The position numbers were made by a program, and so were the translations under genes. The notes beneath the pieces were generated by a model, which was not told where the DNA came from, did no database searches, and saw nothing but the letters and a program-made list of their open reading frames with translations. From Methanosarcinales archaeon (GTDB lineage: Archaea; Halobacteriota; Syntropharchaeia; Alkanophagales; Methanospirareceae), in assembly GCA_003661125.1 (NCBI GenBank), contig QMVO01000103.1, positions 1-6,416 of the forward strand: a stretch of DNA of 6,416 nt, read 5' to 3'. Shown here piece after piece: positions 1 through 6,033 of this stretch. Within the stretch, counting starts at the first letter, position 1. Every line of letters begins with the position of its first letter.

Positions 1-1164
1 ACCGTCGGTGACATTGTGCATATGAAAGGAACTTCTGACTATGGTTATTTAGCAGTCTTCGTAATTGATGATGTGTATAAAGGCGATGCAGCAATAGTTG
101 ATGATGAATTTGAATGGTACTGGAACACCGGAGGTGAAGTCGAGGGCTACTATGGAATTGAAGTTTTTATCCTTAACGACCGTCCTACGGAAATTTCCAT
201 TGGTGATGAAGTGTCTAAGGACTGGCAGCGAGAAAAGGGTGTGGACGCATCAGCATCCTTAATCTTGAATTACCCAGCATTTAGTATGACAGCCCCCAAA
301 AGCGTAGCTAAGGGAGACCCCGTGGTAATAAGTGGTACTGCTGCCGGTGCTGACCACGTCTATGTTATCGTCTTCAACTACCGGGGCGAAGTAATGTTTC
401 CATATACGGAAAATATGAGTGTGACAGAAGCAGAGGCGACTACTGTTGTGGATGGCGAGTGGACTGAAACTCTTAGTGCGCTGGATTTTGGTGATTATAC
501 CGTGATTGCGCTTGACGAAGGAAGAGATGGAAGAACCGATGCCATAAAAGATGATAAGTGGGAAATAGGAGGCGAAGGGAAGACTTTAGAGCAGAGAGTG
601 GCAATCCTCATGGATGCGATAACATCGGCTGGGAGTGATGACCTGTACGAGAAGGCTTGTTTCTCGGTTTCCGCGCCTGAAGTCATCTTGGAAGTACCTG
701 AAACCGTGGAGATAGGCACTGTGATAGAAGTGAAAGCGGAAACGAACATAAAAGATGGAACAGAGGCTTTTGTATCGCTATCACAGAACTCACGCATCAT
801 AAATAAAACAACCGTTGAAGTTAAGAGCGGCAGCGTGACTGAAAGCATTATTACTAGTGGGCTTCAGCCAGGCAGATATAACGTGGCAGTAGATGTTAGT
901 GAAAGAGCATTCGATGAAAAGATGGTGACACTGGTGGAGAAAAAGGAGGTTGTAGAGGAGGGCAAAGAGGAAATAGCACAAAATGAATCTTTGCCCGAGC
1001 ATGAGCCCTTGGAAGAAGCGAATGTGAGTGCGGGTGAAATAAACGAAAGTTATGAAGAAGAGAATGAACGAAAAATGCCAGTAAGCCTGTGCGATTTGCT
1101 TATTGCAGCCATCATGGCGATTTTTATTGCGGTCGTGGTGAAGTTGAAAGGTAGACAGGCTTGA
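1..1164 (+). CDS. S-layer-like/archaeal surface protein, membrane anchored (5' partial)
   Basis: The frame is open from base 1 (T-V-G-D-I-V-H-M-K-G-T-S), so the gene starts outside the window; the GTG at 16 is not a credible start. 387 residues are visible. They form at least three beta-rich, Ig-like units: about 1-95 (with the DDEFEWYWNTGG and GYYGIEVFIL strands), about 98-180 (PKSVAKGDPVVISGTAAGAD, then FGDYTVIALDEGRDG) and about 225-315 (PETVEIGTVIEVKAET, then LQPGRYNVAVDVSE). This pattern is known from S-layer-type proteins of methanogens and ANME archaea, some annotated DUF3821. A Glu-rich stalk (about 316-358) leads to one hydrophobic segment (about 363-381) ending in K-L-K-G-R-Q-A, a C-terminal anchor with a short basic tail. 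Five N-glycosylation sequons are present (NMS, NKT, NES, NVS, NES). I see no PGF-type sorting motif. The likely role is a structural cell-envelope protein exposed outside the membrane. It converges on the chloride channel gene. Exact family assignment is uncertain. Confidence 0.75.
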   Translation, partial: TVGDIVHMKGTSDYGYLAVFVIDDVYKGDAAIVDDEFEWYWNTGGEVEGYYGIEVFILNDRPTEISIGDEVSKDWQREKGVDASASLILNYPAFSMTAPKSVAKGDPVVISGTAAGADHVYVIVFNYRGEVMFPYTENMSVTEAEATTVVDGEWTETLSALDFGDYTVIALDEGRDGRTDAIKDDKWEIGGEGKTLEQRVAILMDAITSAGSDDLYEKACFSVSAPEVILEVPETVEIGTVIEVKAETNIKDGTEAFVSLSQNSRIINKTTVEVKSGSVTESIITSGLQPGRYNVAVDVSERAFDEKMVTLVEKKEVVEEGKEEIAQNESLPEHEPLEEANVSAGEINESYEEENERKMPVSLCDLLIAAIMAIFIAVVVKLKGRQA

Positions 1165-1225
1165 TAAGGGAAAAAAGAGAACGCTTTTTCGTCAACCAAG
1201 CTTTTCTCTCTTATTTATCCATAGC
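1165..1225. terminator. convergent intergenic region with oligo-T termination signals
   Basis: This 61-bp gap separates two convergent genes. For the plus-strand gene there is a T5 run at 1185-1189 and a pyrimidine-rich T-dense stretch at 1201-1216. For the minus-strand gene the A6 run at 1171-1176 reads as T6, just past the stop codon. Archaeal transcription commonly ends at such T-rich stretches without a strong hairpin. I see only a weak imperfect inverted repeat, so the call rests on the oligo-T runs and the convergent layout. Confidence 0.4.
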
Positions 1226-3085
1226 TTATGAAGACGCACCTTTAATACGCGACCACCTGCGGCAGTGCTCCCTTATTATGTCCGACCGGCTTATTATTCC
1301 CACCAGTTCTTTCTCACCTTCTTCACTTCCTCCTTTTACCACAGGCAATCTTCCTATATTGTATGTGTCCATCTTATGCAGCACATCCTCCAAAAACTCA
1401 TCGGGATATGCTTTTATCACATCTTTCGTGCATATTAATCCTATTCTTCTATAATCCGCCCCTGCCTCTCTTTGCTTTTCTAAATCCACTATGGTCGTTA
1501 TTCCCAGCATCTTCCCATCCCTATCCACAACCGGGTAAGTTATGTGTCCAGTTCTCTCTGCAAAATAAAGACCTTCTTTCACCGTCTTATCTCCCGGAAT
1601 AACGAGCACATCCTTCGTATATGCATCCTTCACTCTTATCCCTTCGAGTATATCCACCATGAATTCCCTCCTGTGCGCTGGTGATTCTTTCTTTACCTCA
1701 TATTGCCCTGGATAAATTGTCCATCCCCCTACCAGCGAATAAGCAGGGATTATAGCAAGTAAAGCAGGAACAAACAGCGTATAAGAACCTGAGATTTCAC
1801 AGACGATGAAAAGAGCGGTAAGCGGTGCATTAGCGGCAGCACCGAAGAAAGCCGCAGCGCCGATAAGAGAAAATACCCACGGGTTTCCTACCGTTTCAGG
1901 GAAAAGATAACCGAGAGTCTGCCCTATTGCCCCTCCTAACGCCGCACCCATAGTTAAAGCAGGTAGAAATGAGCCACCACTACCTCCTGATCCTAAGGTT
2001 AAGGCAGTCCCTAAGATCTTCGCTACCGCGACGAACGCCAAAACGCTCGCTGTTAGCTTGCCAGAGAATGTTAATTGTATGAACCCATACCCACCACCAA
2101 AAATTCCGCTTGCTATTCCTATCACCCTTTCTACCTCATTTCGGGGATTAACGATGAGATAACCGATAAGGAAAAGCATACCAATCATAAGTCCGCCTAT
2201 TCCTGGCTTGAGATAATCAGGAATCTTCAATCTTCCGAAGAAAAAGGATCTCAAAACCTCCAACAGTTTGGCGAATGCAATAACAAAAGGAACGCAGGCT
2301 ATTCCGAGAACTATGAATAAAAGTAACGAAAAAGGTTTTAAAAGGGTCGTAATGTCATATTCTCCTATTTCATAGAGGTGCCCCAGTCCTAAGAAGGAAC
2401 AGGAGACGATGTAAGCCATGATAGAACAAATTATCGCGGGTACCAGTGCCTCTATTTCCATATCTCGCTTGTATAAAGATTCAATACCAAAAAAAGCACC
2501 GCCAAGTGGTGATTTGAAAATTGCTGCTATTCCCGCTCCTGCTGCCGCCGATACTATTTTCCTTCTTTCTCTCTCTTCTAATTTTAAAAATCTGCTTAAA
2601 ACCGAACCCACTGTCGCACCTATCATGGCACTCGGTCCCTCTCTTCCTGCGCTCCCCCCGGAGCTAATGGTCAACACTGAACATATACCCCTCACCAAAC
2701 CAGTCTTGCCTTTTATTACCCCTCTCTCGTTGTGGAACCCATCTATGAACACATCGGTCTCATGAAGTTCGGGCTTTTCAATCGGAAAAAGTTTAAATTT
2801 TATTAATCCGCATATCAAACCACCCAACGCGGGAATGAGGGCTAATAGAATCAACAATTGTGGATTTGCGATGACATCTCCGAAGAGTGGTGCAAAAGCG
2901 AAGAAATGAGGCTCATTTTCCGGTGTTGGTGGATAGTAACCGCCGATGAATTCTAAGAACAAAGGTGAGAAGAAATTTAAAGCTAAAAAGAAGCAAGCGA
3001 TAGCAAGACCCACTAAAATACCCGTGATTGCATAATAGAACGTCTGCTTAGCCCATGTTCTCAAATATCTTATCTCCTCTTCCAC
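1226..3085 (-). CDS. ClC-family chloride channel/transporter with C-terminal CBS pair
   Basis: 619 residues: an integral-membrane ClC core (about 15-460) followed by two CBS domains (about 482-540 and 548-612). Seen directly: the anion-pathway motif GREGP at 147-151 with gating glutamate E149; the GxFxP motif GSFLP at 371-375; and Y435 in GSYTLFVP, which aligns with the chloride-coordinating tyrosine of E. coli ClcA (Tyr445). The first selectivity motif, GSGIP in ClcA, is replaced here by LHETD (107-111), as in the prokaryotic subgroup that carries GHGTD at this place. The position of the internal proton glutamate (Glu203 in ClcA) appears to be serine (IES, 201-203), so coupling to protons is uncertain and a passive channel is possible. 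CBS pairs usually bind adenine nucleotides and regulate the pore. The start is GTG: an in-frame TAA lies two codons upstream and a ribosome binding site sits 6 nt before it. It is the last gene of the pdxT-HAD-ClC operon. Confidence 0.9.
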   Translation of the reverse strand: MEEEIRYLRTWAKQTFYYAITGILVGLAIACFFLALNFFSPLFLEFIGGYYPPTPENEPHFFAFAPLFGDVIANPQLLILLALIPALGGLICGLIKFKLFPIEKPELHETDVFIDGFHNERGVIKGKTGLVRGICSVLTISSGGSAGREGPSAMIGATVGSVLSRFLKLEERERRKIVSAAAGAGIAAIFKSPLGGAFFGIESLYKRDMEIEALVPAIICSIMAYIVSCSFLGLGHLYEIGEYDITTLLKPFSLLLFIVLGIACVPFVIAFAKLLEVLRSFFFGRLKIPDYLKPGIGGLMIGMLFLIGYLIVNPRNEVERVIGIASGIFGGGYGFIQLTFSGKLTASVLAFVAVAKILGTALTLGSGGSGGSFLPALTMGAALGGAIGQTLGYLFPETVGNPWVFSLIGAAAFFGAAANAPLTALFIVCEISGSYTLFVPALLAIIPAYSLVGGWTIYPGQYEVKKESPAHRREFMVDILEGIRVKDAYTKDVLVIPGDKTVKEGLYFAERTGHITYPVVDRDGKMLGITTIVDLEKQREAGADYRRIGLICTKDVIKAYPDEFLEDVLHKMDTYNIGRLPVVKGGSEEGEKELVGIISRSDIIREHCRRWSRIKGASS

Positions 3086-3091
3086 TTTTTA

Positions 3092-3107
3092 TCCCTTCTT
3101 TCTCCTT
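3092..3107 (-). promoter_or_regulatory. ribosome binding site for the ClC gene
   Basis: On the minus strand an AAGGGA (3092-3097) lies 6 nt before the GTG start, and a second purine block AAGGAG (3102-3107) overlaps the TAA stop of the upstream phosphatase gene. The nearer block has normal Shine-Dalgarno spacing. Together with the in-frame TAA between it and the GTG, it fixes the GTG as start and supports translation from a shared transcript. Confidence 0.6.
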
Positions 3108-3735
3108 ATAACATCTCCAACACCATTTCAATTTTATCAAAGACGAAATCAGGTTTTTCCTTTTTCAGTTCCTCCTTTGAGTACAACCCGGTAGTTAATC
3201 CAATTGTTGTTACCCCTGCCCTTCTTCCCTGAACTATATCTTGCGGCGTATCGCCACAATAGAAAGAGTGGAAAATGGAGGAATCAAGTAATTCAATCGC
3301 TTTAAGCAAAGGTTCAGGGTCTGGTCTTGTTCGGGCTGTATCCCCCGCGGCGAGCAAAACATTATAAGGGAAACGAAAATTCCTTATCGTTTCCTCTGCT
3401 GATACCCTATCCTTTGTGGTCACTATCCCTATGTTTATCCCTTTTTCTCTCAGCAATTCAAGCGTCATTCTCGCATTCGGAACTTCTTTTATCATTGGTT
3501 TGAATTTACCCCTCATAAGCTCAAGGAATACCGAATTAAACTCATCCGGGTCTTTATCTGAATATAAAACCCTGAAAGAGAGCAGACTTGGTAAATGAAT
3601 TGTTTCCTTTATCTCTTTATCTGTCGGAATTCTCAAACCAGTTATTCTTGCTGCTTCCTTCACCGAACTCAAAATCGCTGCGGATGAGTCTATTAGGGTG
3701 CCATCCATATCAAAAAGACCTGTTTTGAATTTCAT
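3106..3735 (-). CDS. HAD-superfamily hydrolase, phosphoglycolate phosphatase-like
   Basis: 209 residues, the usual size for this group. Motif I is FDMDGTLID with nucleophile D9 and acid D11. Motif II is IVTTK (T106/T107). Motif III lies in TARTRPDPEP (133-142), where the usual lysine of the K-P-x-P signature is an arginine (R137). Motif IV is CGDTPQD (160-166) with the Mg-binding D162 and D166. The helical segment after motif I (about 16-80) is a C1-type cap domain, as in Gph/beta-phosphoglucomutase relatives. It is a cytosolic phosphatase; the substrate cannot be read from sequence, and phosphoglycolate, a sugar phosphate or a damaged metabolite are all possible. The gene starts 27 bp after pdxT and ends 20 bp before the ClC gene, so the three are probably co-transcribed. 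That leaves open a link to pyridoxal phosphate or pentose phosphate metabolism, which is inference only. The ATG has no strong Shine-Dalgarno sequence; the upstream gap is A/T-rich. Confidence 0.85.
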   Translation of the reverse strand: MKFKTGLFDMDGTLIDSSAAILSSVKEAARITGLRIPTDKEIKETIHLPSLLSFRVLYSDKDPDEFNSVFLELMRGKFKPMIKEVPNARMTLELLREKGINIGIVTTKDRVSAEETIRNFRFPYNVLLAAGDTARTRPDPEPLLKAIELLDSSIFHSFYCGDTPQDIVQGRRAGVTTIGLTTGLYSKEELKKEKPDFVFDKIEMVLEML

Positions 3736-3762
3736 TCTTATTCATTCAATTTTTATTTTATC

Positions 3763-4362
3763 CTAACTAACTAACTCGAGGAAATAATGATGAATTCTTC
3801 GGTCTTCAGTAAGTTCGGGATGAAAAGAAAGCGCCAGTATATTTCTTTGCTTTGCAGCTACTATTTGCCCATTTAGCGTGGCTAACACTTCTACCGAATC
3901 TGCGGCATAAGTTATGGCAGGTGCTCTAATAAAGACTGCATGAAAGTACTCTTCAAAAATGCTCATCTTCAACAATACCTCAAAGGATTCTCTTTGCCTG
4001 CCAAAAGCATTTCTCTTTACTTTCACATCCATTAAACCGAGCAGTGGCTGTCCTGTCTTTGCGACTTCTTCATATCCTTCTTTCGCAAGTAATACCATCC
4101 CTGCACAGGTGCCCCAAATCGGCTTTTCTTCTTCTGCCGCTTCTTTTATCTCTTGAAAGATACCCTCTCGCTCCATTAGCCTGCCTATTGTTGTGCTTTC
4201 CCCTCCCGGAATAACAATGGCATCGCATGAGTCCACTATTCCTCGATGCTTTATCCTTACCACTTCTCCTTCCTCGCTCCTTTCTGCTAAAGTCTTCTTC
4301 AATGCGATAACGTGCTCCTCCACATCTCCCTGTATCGCAATTACTCCTATTCTCGCTGTCAT
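3763..4362 (-). CDS. pdxT: pyridoxal 5'-phosphate synthase glutaminase subunit PdxT
   Basis: 199 residues, the normal length for PdxT (Pdx2/SNO). This class I glutamine amidotransferase hydrolyses glutamine and channels ammonia to PdxS, which builds pyridoxal phosphate from ribose 5-phosphate and glyceraldehyde 3-phosphate in the cytosol. Family motifs seen in order: GVIAIQGDVEEH (6-17); PGGEST (52-57), the oxyanion-hole region; GTCAGM (84-89) with nucleophile C86; RNAFGRQ (117-123); FIRAP (144-148); and FHPELT (180-185), supplying the catalytic H181 and E183. All catalytic residues are present, so the enzyme should be active. The partner gene pdxS is not in this window. pdxT is first in the minus-strand operon, followed by the HAD phosphatase and the ClC gene. 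ATG start; an AGGG lies 12 nt upstream, rather far for a Shine-Dalgarno sequence, so the leader may be short. Confidence 0.95.
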   Translation of the reverse strand: MTARIGVIAIQGDVEEHVIALKKTLAERSEEGEVVRIKHRGIVDSCDAIVIPGGESTTIGRLMEREGIFQEIKEAAEEEKPIWGTCAGMVLLAKEGYEEVAKTGQPLLGLMDVKVKRNAFGRQRESFEVLLKMSIFEEYFHAVFIRAPAITYAADSVEVLATLNGQIVAAKQRNILALSFHPELTEDRRIHHYFLELVS

Positions 4363-4418
4363 TTTAGCGAAGTTCCCTAAAAAAGAAAAAGTCTATATAT
4401 AAAAAAAGAGGATAAGCA
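4363..4418. promoter_or_regulatory. divergent promoter region between pdxT and the DUF362 gene
   Basis: The 56-bp region contains an almost symmetric TATA box (TATATATA at 4394-4401, followed by seven A's). Rightward, the purine-rich AAGAAAAAG just upstream resembles a TFB-recognition element. A box centred near 4398 would place transcription starts about 26 nt away, near 4424, at the second of two in-frame ATGs of the DUF362 gene. Leftward, the same box predicts a start near 4372, about 10 nt before the pdxT ATG, but the flank upstream of it is pyrimidine-rich and a poorer TFB element. A GAGG (4408-4411) lies 7 nt before the DUF362 ATG at 4419. Confidence 0.5.
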
Positions 4419-5420
4419 ATGAGCATGAGCGAGGTATACTTCATAGAGGCAAAAGAAGGTGCCCTCTCACTAGAAAAACAACTTGAAACATTACTGGAAA
4501 AGGTCGGAGTTGGTGATTTGAAAGGGGTTACCGCTCTGAAGATGCACATGGGCGAGCAAAATAATAAGACCTTCATCAAACCCCTTTATGTGCGCGAGAT
4601 AGTGGCAGTACTGAAAAAACACGGTGGAGACCCATTCGTTACCGATACCACTACCATCTATAAGGCAAAGAGATATACTGCGATGGACTATTACCGAACA
4701 GCATTTGCGCATGGATTTCTACCCTCTTATCTCGGCTGTCCTGTGATTATAGCAGATGGTCTGAGAGACGACGGTGTGCGCGTGAACGAGAAAGTAGAAA
4801 TAGCGAAGAGCATATTCGAGAGTGACGCTATGCTGGTTATTTCGCATGCCACGGGTCATGGCGCTTCTTCTTTCGGTGGTGCAATAAAAAACGTTGCAAT
4901 GGGCTGCGTGACTAAAAAAACAAAAATATATCAGCATGAAGTGACACAGCCAGTGTACCATGCAGATTTATGTAATCAGTGTGATAAGTGTAGAGAAGCG
5001 TGTAAACATGATGCGATTAGTGAAGACCATGAGATAATCCGTGAAAACTGCATTGGTTGTGGTTCCTGTATTGCGGTATGCGAAACGGGTGCTTTAAAAT
5101 CAGCCGAGGGTGAGTCCACGAATTTACAAAAGCGACTTGCAGAGGTCGCATTTGCCGTCCTTAGAAACCTTCCGTACGACAAATCTATCTTTGTTAATTT
5201 CCTTATTAATATTACGCCGTTTTGCGATTGTAGTGAATTTGAACCAGAATATATGTGCCAGGATATAGGCGTTTTAGCCTCTAAGGATATTGTAGCTGTG
5301 GACCAGGCTACCATAGATATGATAGGCAAACACCTGTTCAAAGGCGACCCAACAGTTCAGATGCGAGAAGCGCATAGATTGGGCTTGGGCGAGCTGGAAT
5401 ATGAGATTCGCAAGGTTTGA
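4419..5420 (+). CDS. DUF362 domain protein with two [4Fe-4S] ferredoxin motifs
   Basis: 333 residues. The DUF362 domain covers about 1-180 and resumes at about 240-310. Its conserved segments include TALKMHMGE (38-46), VTDTTTIY (74-81), ISHATGHGASSFGGAIKNVA (141-160) and the late DIGVLASKDIVAVD block (282-295). Inserted between the halves is a bacterial-type ferredoxin module with two full cysteine sets: C185/C188/C191/C195 and C211/C214/C217/C221, so two [4Fe-4S] clusters are expected. The proline that often follows the fourth cysteine is K in the first set and E in the second. Three further cysteines (C269, C271, C280) lie near the end; the C-D-C motif is common in the family and may bind metal. 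The protein is probably cytosolic and redox-active; the reaction of DUF362 proteins is not established. Two in-frame ATGs occur, at 4419 (spacing 7 nt from GAGG) and 4425; I chose 4419. The gene is divergent from pdxT and appears monocistronic. Confidence 0.9.
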   Translation: MSMSEVYFIEAKEGALSLEKQLETLLEKVGVGDLKGVTALKMHMGEQNNKTFIKPLYVREIVAVLKKHGGDPFVTDTTTIYKAKRYTAMDYYRTAFAHGFLPSYLGCPVIIADGLRDDGVRVNEKVEIAKSIFESDAMLVISHATGHGASSFGGAIKNVAMGCVTKKTKIYQHEVTQPVYHADLCNQCDKCREACKHDAISEDHEIIRENCIGCGSCIAVCETGALKSAEGESTNLQKRLAEVAFAVLRNLPYDKSIFVNFLINITPFCDCSEFEPEYMCQDIGVLASKDIVAVDQATIDMIGKHLFKGDPTVQMREAHRLGLGELEYEIRKV

Positions 5421-5438
5421 ATACGACAGCTTTGAGAA

Positions 5439-5504
5439 CGTATTTGCTCAATATTCTGTAGTCTTAATTTCAATTTCAAAACTCCAAATCTCAAATACCA
5501 AACA
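5439..5504 (+). repeat. AT-rich dispersed repeat, copy A
   Basis: A 66-bp segment that matches 5924-5991 in the same orientation. Shared blocks in the same order are CGTATTTGCTC (5439-5449), CTTAATTTC (5463-5471), CTCCAA (5482-5487) and CAAATACCAAACA (5492-5504). Small mismatches and an indel separate the blocks. It sits 18 bp after the DUF362 stop codon, in noncoding sequence. The CAAAT/CCAAA-rich composition resembles intergenic repeats seen in several uncultured archaeal and bacterial genomes; that parallel is from memory. Confidence 0.55.
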
Positions 5505-5538
5505 ATATCCAAAATCCTATGGTTAATAATAGACTTGT

Positions 5539-5546
5539 AAAAAAAA
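5539..5546 (-). terminator. oligo-T terminator of the small minus-strand gene
   Basis: The A8 run on the plus strand reads as T8 on the minus strand and begins 8 nt after the TAG stop of the small gene at 5555. There is no clear stem before it. An uninterrupted T8 directly after a stop codon is a typical archaeal termination signal. Confidence 0.45.
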
Positions 5547-5554
5547 TGGGTCTG

Positions 5555-5737
5555 CTATGAAGCCTGATAAATCTCAAAATCATCTATAAACCACGACCCT
5601 AACTCTTCTTTCAACTTGTCCACTTCTGATTCTACTCTTTCCACTATTTTACCATCATAACCTCCTCCATGCTCAGACATATCCTGAAGTAGTCTAATCA
5701 ACTCCTTTACCACTTCTGTTATCCTTATCGCATCCAT
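5555..5737 (-). CDS. small hypothetical protein, probably the 3' part of a frame-interrupted gene
   Basis: From the ATG at 5737 this encodes 60 residues, beginning M-D-A-I-R-I-T-E-V-V. Two charged amphipathic helices (about 3-22 and 28-46) flank a glycine-rich turn (HGGGYDG), with an acidic/aromatic end (SWFIDDFEIYQAS). I recognise no family. The frame is open upstream to a TTG at 5785 with no ribosome binding site. A good TATA box lies further up at 5847-5854, and a start near it, ATG at 5819, opens M-C-P-I-Q-M-M-M-A-Y-W-F-G-K-E-Q-W-K in another frame. Both frames run through a G8 tract (5752-5759); with seven G's they join into one 87-residue protein ending at the same stop. The gene may therefore span 5555-5819 and be frameshifted, phase-variable or mis-sequenced, or only the 60-residue product may be made. 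An oligo-T terminator follows the stop. Confidence 0.5.
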   Translation of the reverse strand: MDAIRITEVVKELIRLLQDMSEHGGGYDGKIVERVESEVDKLKEELGSWFIDDFEIYQAS

Positions 5738-5751
5738 TTTTACTATCTCTT

Positions 5752-5759
5752 CCCCCCCC
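5752..5759 (-). repeat. homopolymeric G8 tract inside the small gene
   Basis: Eight consecutive C's on the plus strand (G8 in the sense of the small gene) lie 15 nt before the ATG at 5737. The tract is where the upstream frame (from ATG 5819) and the downstream frame (ending at 5555) meet. A change of one base in its length switches between a joined and a split reading frame. Tracts of this length are prone to slippage in cells and to length errors in some sequencing methods. Confidence 0.6.
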
Positions 5760-5846
5760 TCGGCGCTTCCATTGCTCCTTCCCAAACCAGTATGCCATCA
5801 TCATCTGTATGGGACACATAGTAACAACATATGTTTGAATTATATG

Positions 5847-5862
5847 TATATAAGCTTTTCGT
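5847..5862 (-). promoter_or_regulatory. archaeal BRE/TATA promoter of the small minus-strand gene
   Basis: Read on the minus strand the site is CGAAAAGCTTATATA: a purine-rich TFB-recognition element (GAAAAG) directly followed by CTTATATA (5847-5854), a near-consensus archaeal TATA box. Transcription would begin about 26 nt from the centre of the box, near 5824, five nucleotides before the ATG at 5819. That spacing fits a leaderless or near-leaderless mRNA and argues that translation starts at 5819 rather than at 5785 or 5737. Confidence 0.6.
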
Positions 5863-5923
5863 TTTTCACAAAAGTTTACCGTGAATGGTAACTTTAAAAC
5901 ACCTCGATTCAATTCAAAATCGC

Positions 5924-5991
5924 CGTATTTGCTCTATGTTCCGTGGACTTAATTTCCAACCTCCAAGTCACAACAACACAAATACCAAACA
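5924..5991 (+). repeat. AT-rich dispersed repeat, copy B
   Basis: The second copy of the repeat at 5439-5504, in the same orientation. It has CGTATTTGCTC (5924-5934), CTTAATTTC (5948-5956), CTCCAA (5961-5966) and CAAATACCAAACA (5979-5991). The first half aligns with few substitutions; the middle differs by a short deletion and an insertion. The two copies enclose the small gene with its promoter and terminator. The 214-bp gap between the small gene's likely start (5819) and the next gene (6034) holds this repeat and the promoter, and no other ORF that I can support. Confidence 0.55.
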
Positions 5992-6003
5992 GTTTGTGAT
6001 TTG
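5979..6003. repeat. imperfect inverted repeat at the end of repeat copy B
   Basis: CAAATACCAAAC (5979-5990) and GTTTGTGATTTG (5992-6003) are reverse complements except at two central positions, with a single base between them. This quasi-palindrome overlaps the end of repeat copy B and lies 30 bp past the stop of the minus-strand gene at 6034. It could be a fold in the repeat unit or a weak terminator. No T-run follows on the minus strand, so a terminator role is doubtful. Confidence 0.35.
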
Positions 6004-6033
6004 GCATTTCCCTCCCATCTATTGAGCATGTGC

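Noticed and set aside
16..18. GTG at 16 as the start of the surface protein gene
   Set aside because: The same frame is open to base 1 and encodes a continuation of the domain strand (T-V-G-D-I), so the gene is cut by the window edge.
495..1002. Minus-strand open frames opposite the surface protein gene
   Set aside because: They are low-complexity Ser/Val/Leu-rich translations antisense to a clear beta-domain protein, with no motifs; they are shadows.
2418..2765. Plus-strand open frame opposite the ClC gene
   Set aside because: It is antisense to the conserved GREGP region of a clear membrane protein, and its Pro/Ser/Ala-rich product has no recognisable motif.
4719..5341. Minus-strand open frames opposite the DUF362 gene
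   Set aside because: They oppose the ferredoxin motifs and the conserved DUF362 blocks; their own translations show no family features.
5694..5912. A 72-residue minus-strand protein starting at 5912
   Set aside because: That start lies upstream of the TATA box at 5847-5854, so its first third would cover the promoter; only the part from ATG 5819 fits the promoter, and its tail beyond the G8 tract looks like out-of-frame translation.
5421..6033. CRISPR array or tandem repeats in the AT-rich right-hand region
   Set aside because: Only two diverged copies of one repeat 485 bp apart are present; there is no regular repeat-spacer spacing and no cas gene.
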